From: Maylandia zebra
Lineage: Eukaryota > Chordata > Actinopteri > Cichliformes > Cichlidae
DNA length: 64,000 nucleotides
NCBI RefSeq assembly: GCF_041146795.1
Contig: NC_135167.1
Span: forward strand, 32,727,954-32,791,953
Direction of reading: 5' to 3'
Shown: positions 61,460 to 64,000 of the stretch, in pieces
Position numbering within the stretch: the first letter of the stretch is position 1
Layout: every line of letters starts with the position of its first letter
The notes under the pieces: generated by a model
What the model saw: only the letters and a program-made list of their open reading frames with translations
The model's database searches: none
What the model was told of the DNA's origin: nothing
Position numbers and translations under genes: made by a program

Positions 61460-63113
61460 ATGGTGGATATAAGTGACTTTTTGCGTGGCCGAGGGGTCCC
61501 CGAAGATGCTATTTTATTAATGGAAGAGCAGAAGGTGAGTAACAAAAAAGAGAAATAGTTTGGTGTCTCCTATTTTTACAGGAAAACAGTTACGGTTAGC
61601 TGTTAGCATGCTTGTTAGCTTATAATGTTATATAGGAATGAACGTGTTTCACGATGTTACAGTATACTAGGTGAATTGACGTTTTAACTGTTGTTGATCG
61701 CAGGATCATCCCAGATGGGTTCGTTGCATTTTATTTTATTGTTCTACTATTTCAGAGTTTTTCAAGGCAGTTAAGCGGAGCTGTGTTACAGATGCTAGCC
61801 GCCTGCCAATATCACTGATATATTTGATGTGTACAAGTAAGTTACACTTAGTACAGCGGAGGAGAGAAGCTGTAATGAATGTTTATGCGGATATTTCACT
61901 CAGAAAAATGGGTGGCGTTCATACACAGCCACCGACACAGCCCCGGTTGTTGTTCTGACGGTGGCCGACTGACGATCCCCTCACAACATGTTAGCTAACA
62001 CAAACTAATGTAGTGCATGTAACTGTGTATACGTTAGTGGTACAGTGTCGGAAGAAATGAGCAAACTGTTTATAATGTCAGAATGACATCATCTTTCTCC
62101 TATATATAAAAGTGCTGGCTGAGGAGCGCTGCCGGGTTGAACTTTGACCTCGGAGTGACGTGACGTTTGTTCGCACAACCAATAGAAGTGCAGAAAGTCG
62201 CAAATCAGGCATATTGTTCGCATAAACACAAAAATAAATAACGAAATAATCCCGATATTGTGCCAAAGACTGATTTACAATGTTACTTTGTGTTCTATGT
62301 GTAATACCTTTGCTTAAATGACTAAATGGACTGTGTATTTATGACTCTGCGTTATAGTCTTACATACATAAGTAACATTCATATGTACAGATAAAAATGT
62401 ACAGAGCTATGTACACAAGCGTGTACACAAAAGTCTACTGCTGATCGAGCTGCTCAGTGGTCGTACAGTCTCATGCAGAGAGCGTGGAGGTGTTGTCCAT
62501 GGTGGATGTTAGCTTAGACAACATCCTCTCCTCCCCAGTCTGCTCAGTGGACTTTAGCAGACCGCTAAAGCTGGCCCTCCCGACCAGTTTGTTAAGTTTC
62601 CCCCTGTCCCTCTCTGCCATTCCACCACTCCAGCAGACCACAACATAAAAGACAGCAGACGCCACCACAGTGTCGTAGAACATCCTTAGAAGACGTACTA
62701 CCTACATCATAACCAATCAAGTCCCGCTTTTTTTTAAATACAGAAGAGGATTTATTATTTACTGAAAGGCTATGCCTTAGTTTGCTTCTTTCATTATTGT
62801 GTTTTGCCATGCATAAAATAGATAGCTTTTCTGATAACTACAGTCAATACTCTCCTACTGGCATTAGCGGTGACCTAAGAGGCTTAACTTTAATATTGCT
62901 TTGCAGCGTAAATGTTGCAGAAAATGACTGTCTTTTCTTTCTTCCTGTGTGCAGATTGACTGTGACGTCATAGCGCTGATGGATGACGCAACTTTGGCAA
63001 ACTACATTCCCTCGTACGGAGACCGAATTGCCGTCTTCAATTTCTGCAAAAGCAAGCAACCACTGTCAAAAAGAAAACTAGGACTTCTGCAAAAAGTTCA
63101 CCTCTCAAAGTGA
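61460..63113 (+). CDS. SAM-like two-exon gene of the transposon
   Basis: Exon 1 runs 61460-61534 (25 codons, ATG at 61460) and ends at a strong GTGAGT donor. Exon 2 starts at 62955 after TGTGTGCAG and reaches a stop at 63111-63113. The phase is 0 on both sides. The ~77-residue product has FLRGRGVPEDAILLMEEQK then IDCDVIALMDDATLANYIPS and YGDRIAVFNFCKSKQP, which has the helix pattern of a SAM domain (protein-protein interaction). I recall similar proteins in teleosts but cannot name one. The integrase start lies 17 bases after the stop. A GTGAGA donor overlapping the stop suggests that longer spliced forms could exist. The intron holds an antisense LINE piece. Confidence 0.65.
62460..62700 (-). 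pseudogene. LINE C-terminal fragment in the intron
   Basis: On the minus strand from about 62683, MFYDTVVASAVFYVVVCW, then RDRGKLNKLVGRAS and ERRMLSKL-like ERMLSKLTSTMDNTS are the conserved region after the polymerase in a fish non-LTR retrotransposon. It is antisense to the host transposon genes, short and without its 3' tail. Confidence 0.75.
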
Positions 63114-63130
63114 GAGAAACAGTGGCTGAC

Positions 63131-63957
63131 ATGTCAGATTTGGATGACTTAATAAGACTGTATTTCAGACTTTCTTTCAGTAACAAAGAAATACTTTCAA
63201 TTTTAGCACATAGTCATCAGACAATTATAAGTGTTCGAACTCTAATTTGTAAAAGACTTGGGCTTTTTAGAAGGAAGAATCAATCAAACTTGGAGGAGTG
63301 CTAGCCTTTGTCCAACAAGAGATCATGACAAATGGACAGATGCAAGGTTATCGTTGGCTACATCTACGTGCAATTCAACATGGATTTGTGGTGTCACAAG
63401 ATACTGTAAGATGCATAATCAAATTGCTTGACCCTCAAGGTGTGGAACTGAGACGAGCTCGACGGTTGAGAAGACGACAGTACAGCTGCAGAGGGCCAAA
63501 TGCTCTCTGGCACATGGATGGCTATGACAAGTTGAAACCATATGGTATTGCTATCAGTGGCTGCATAGATGGTTTTAGCCGCTATGTTTTATGGATGGAG
63601 GCTTATACTACAGACAGTGACCCTAAATTGATTGCAAGTTATTTTCTGAAAACAGTTTCATGCATCAGCGGATGTCCAGAAAGGTTACGTGCTGACCGAG
63701 GTACCGAAAATGGTTGTGTCGAACAAATGCAGATGTTTTTACGGAGAAACCACACAGACAGTTTTGCAGGTGAGAAAAGTTTCCTTTACGGAAGAAGTAC
63801 GGCCAACCAACGTATAGAAGGATGGTGGGCTACCCTACGCAAACAGAGTGCACAATTTTGGATGAACTTATTTCAAACTTTTCAGGATGATGGCCACTTC
63901 ACAGGGGATTTTTTGGACAAAAGTCTTATCCAATTCTGCTTTCTCAATCTTATTCAG
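63131..63957 (+). pseudogene. Integrase-core transposase, frameshifted
   Basis: The gene encodes a DDE integrase-like enzyme expected to cut and join transposon DNA. It begins MSDLDDLIRLYFRLSFSNKE at 63131 with a helix-turn-helix-like N-terminus, breaks by one missing base near 63298 and continues to 63957. The core has the first aspartate in LWHMDGYDKLKPYG, the second in ERLRADRGTENG and the glutamate in NQRIEGWW, 40 residues after the second. IDGFSRYVLWMEAY and HFTGDFLDKSLIQFC are further family hallmarks. At 63957 the exon ends TTCAG before GTAAAAG, a donor, so a downstream exon lies outside the window. The protein family is abundant in teleosts as 'uncharacterised integrase-domain' genes. 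This copy is one base away from open. Confidence 0.85.
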
Positions 63958-64000
63958 GTAAAAGCATGTGCTCATGCTATGTAATGTCTTAGCTGCATAA

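Larger units (their letters stand above)
61191..64000 (+). mobile_element. Integrase-type DNA transposon, left part
   Basis: From about 61191, GTGGTACGGAAGAGGATTAG followed by GGCCAC is a recurrent start sequence I associate with a fish element carrying a TCTGAGATTAAAG-type minisatellite; this is recalled, not searched. It is followed by the minisatellite, a SAM-like two-exon gene and an integrase-core gene. The right end lies beyond the window, so termini and target duplication cannot be confirmed. Ginger or IS3EU superfamilies are possible hosts of such an integrase. Confidence 0.55.

Overview
The window looks like intergenic or intronic DNA from a ray-finned fish, probably a percomorph. 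It is AT-rich and full of microsatellites. No ordinary host gene is visible. Almost everything recognisable is transposable-element (TE) DNA of kinds that are abundant in teleosts. The fish assignment is inferred from these repeat families; no diagnostic host gene supports it.

Layout. 1-5.98 kb: background DNA with a TTAA-flanked MITE and a hAT-type element (3427-4868, perfect 8-bp duplication) that carries a nested solo LTR (3508-3977). 5.99-7.54 kb: a Tc1-like transposon with a frameshifted transposase on the minus strand (DD37E spacing). 9.76-12.76 kb: a CACT-ended element carrying the last exons of a minus-strand gene that resembles the TE-borne 'SAMD3-like' genes of teleosts. 13.07-23.95 kb: a giant element bounded by TATAGT duplications. 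It has inverted arms of about 3.3 and 3.8 kb around a 3.8-kb centre. 26-30.7 kb: short hAT and TTAA elements, then a larger element containing a decayed LINE. 34.0-35.8 kb: a second, more decayed RTE-type LINE. 40.86-42.41 kb: a mariner-family element with a DD41D transposase and ~275-bp inverted repeats. 44.5-49.8 kb: several non-autonomous elements, a 48-bp-arm palindrome and long microsatellites. 52.4-53.0 kb: a LINE remnant interrupted by a tRNA-derived SINE. 57.56-59.23 kb: a P-like element that keeps only a THAP-domain exon. 61.19 kb to the end: the left part of an integrase-type DNA transposon with a minisatellite, a two-exon SAM-like gene and a frameshifted integrase-core gene. It runs off the window.

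The most unusual object is the 10.9-kb inverted-repeat element. Its AG-beginning termini, 6-bp duplication and long inverted repeats recall Polinton/Maverick elements, but no polymerase, integrase, ATPase or protease is visible. The right arm alone keeps a ~460-bp block holding two exons of a small minus-strand gene. Splice sites and reading phase agree across its junctions, and I do not recognise its product. The left arm has lost exactly that block.

The elements do not form a pathway. They share a history of repeated, sometimes nested, insertion. All calls come from reading the sequence; no database search was run.
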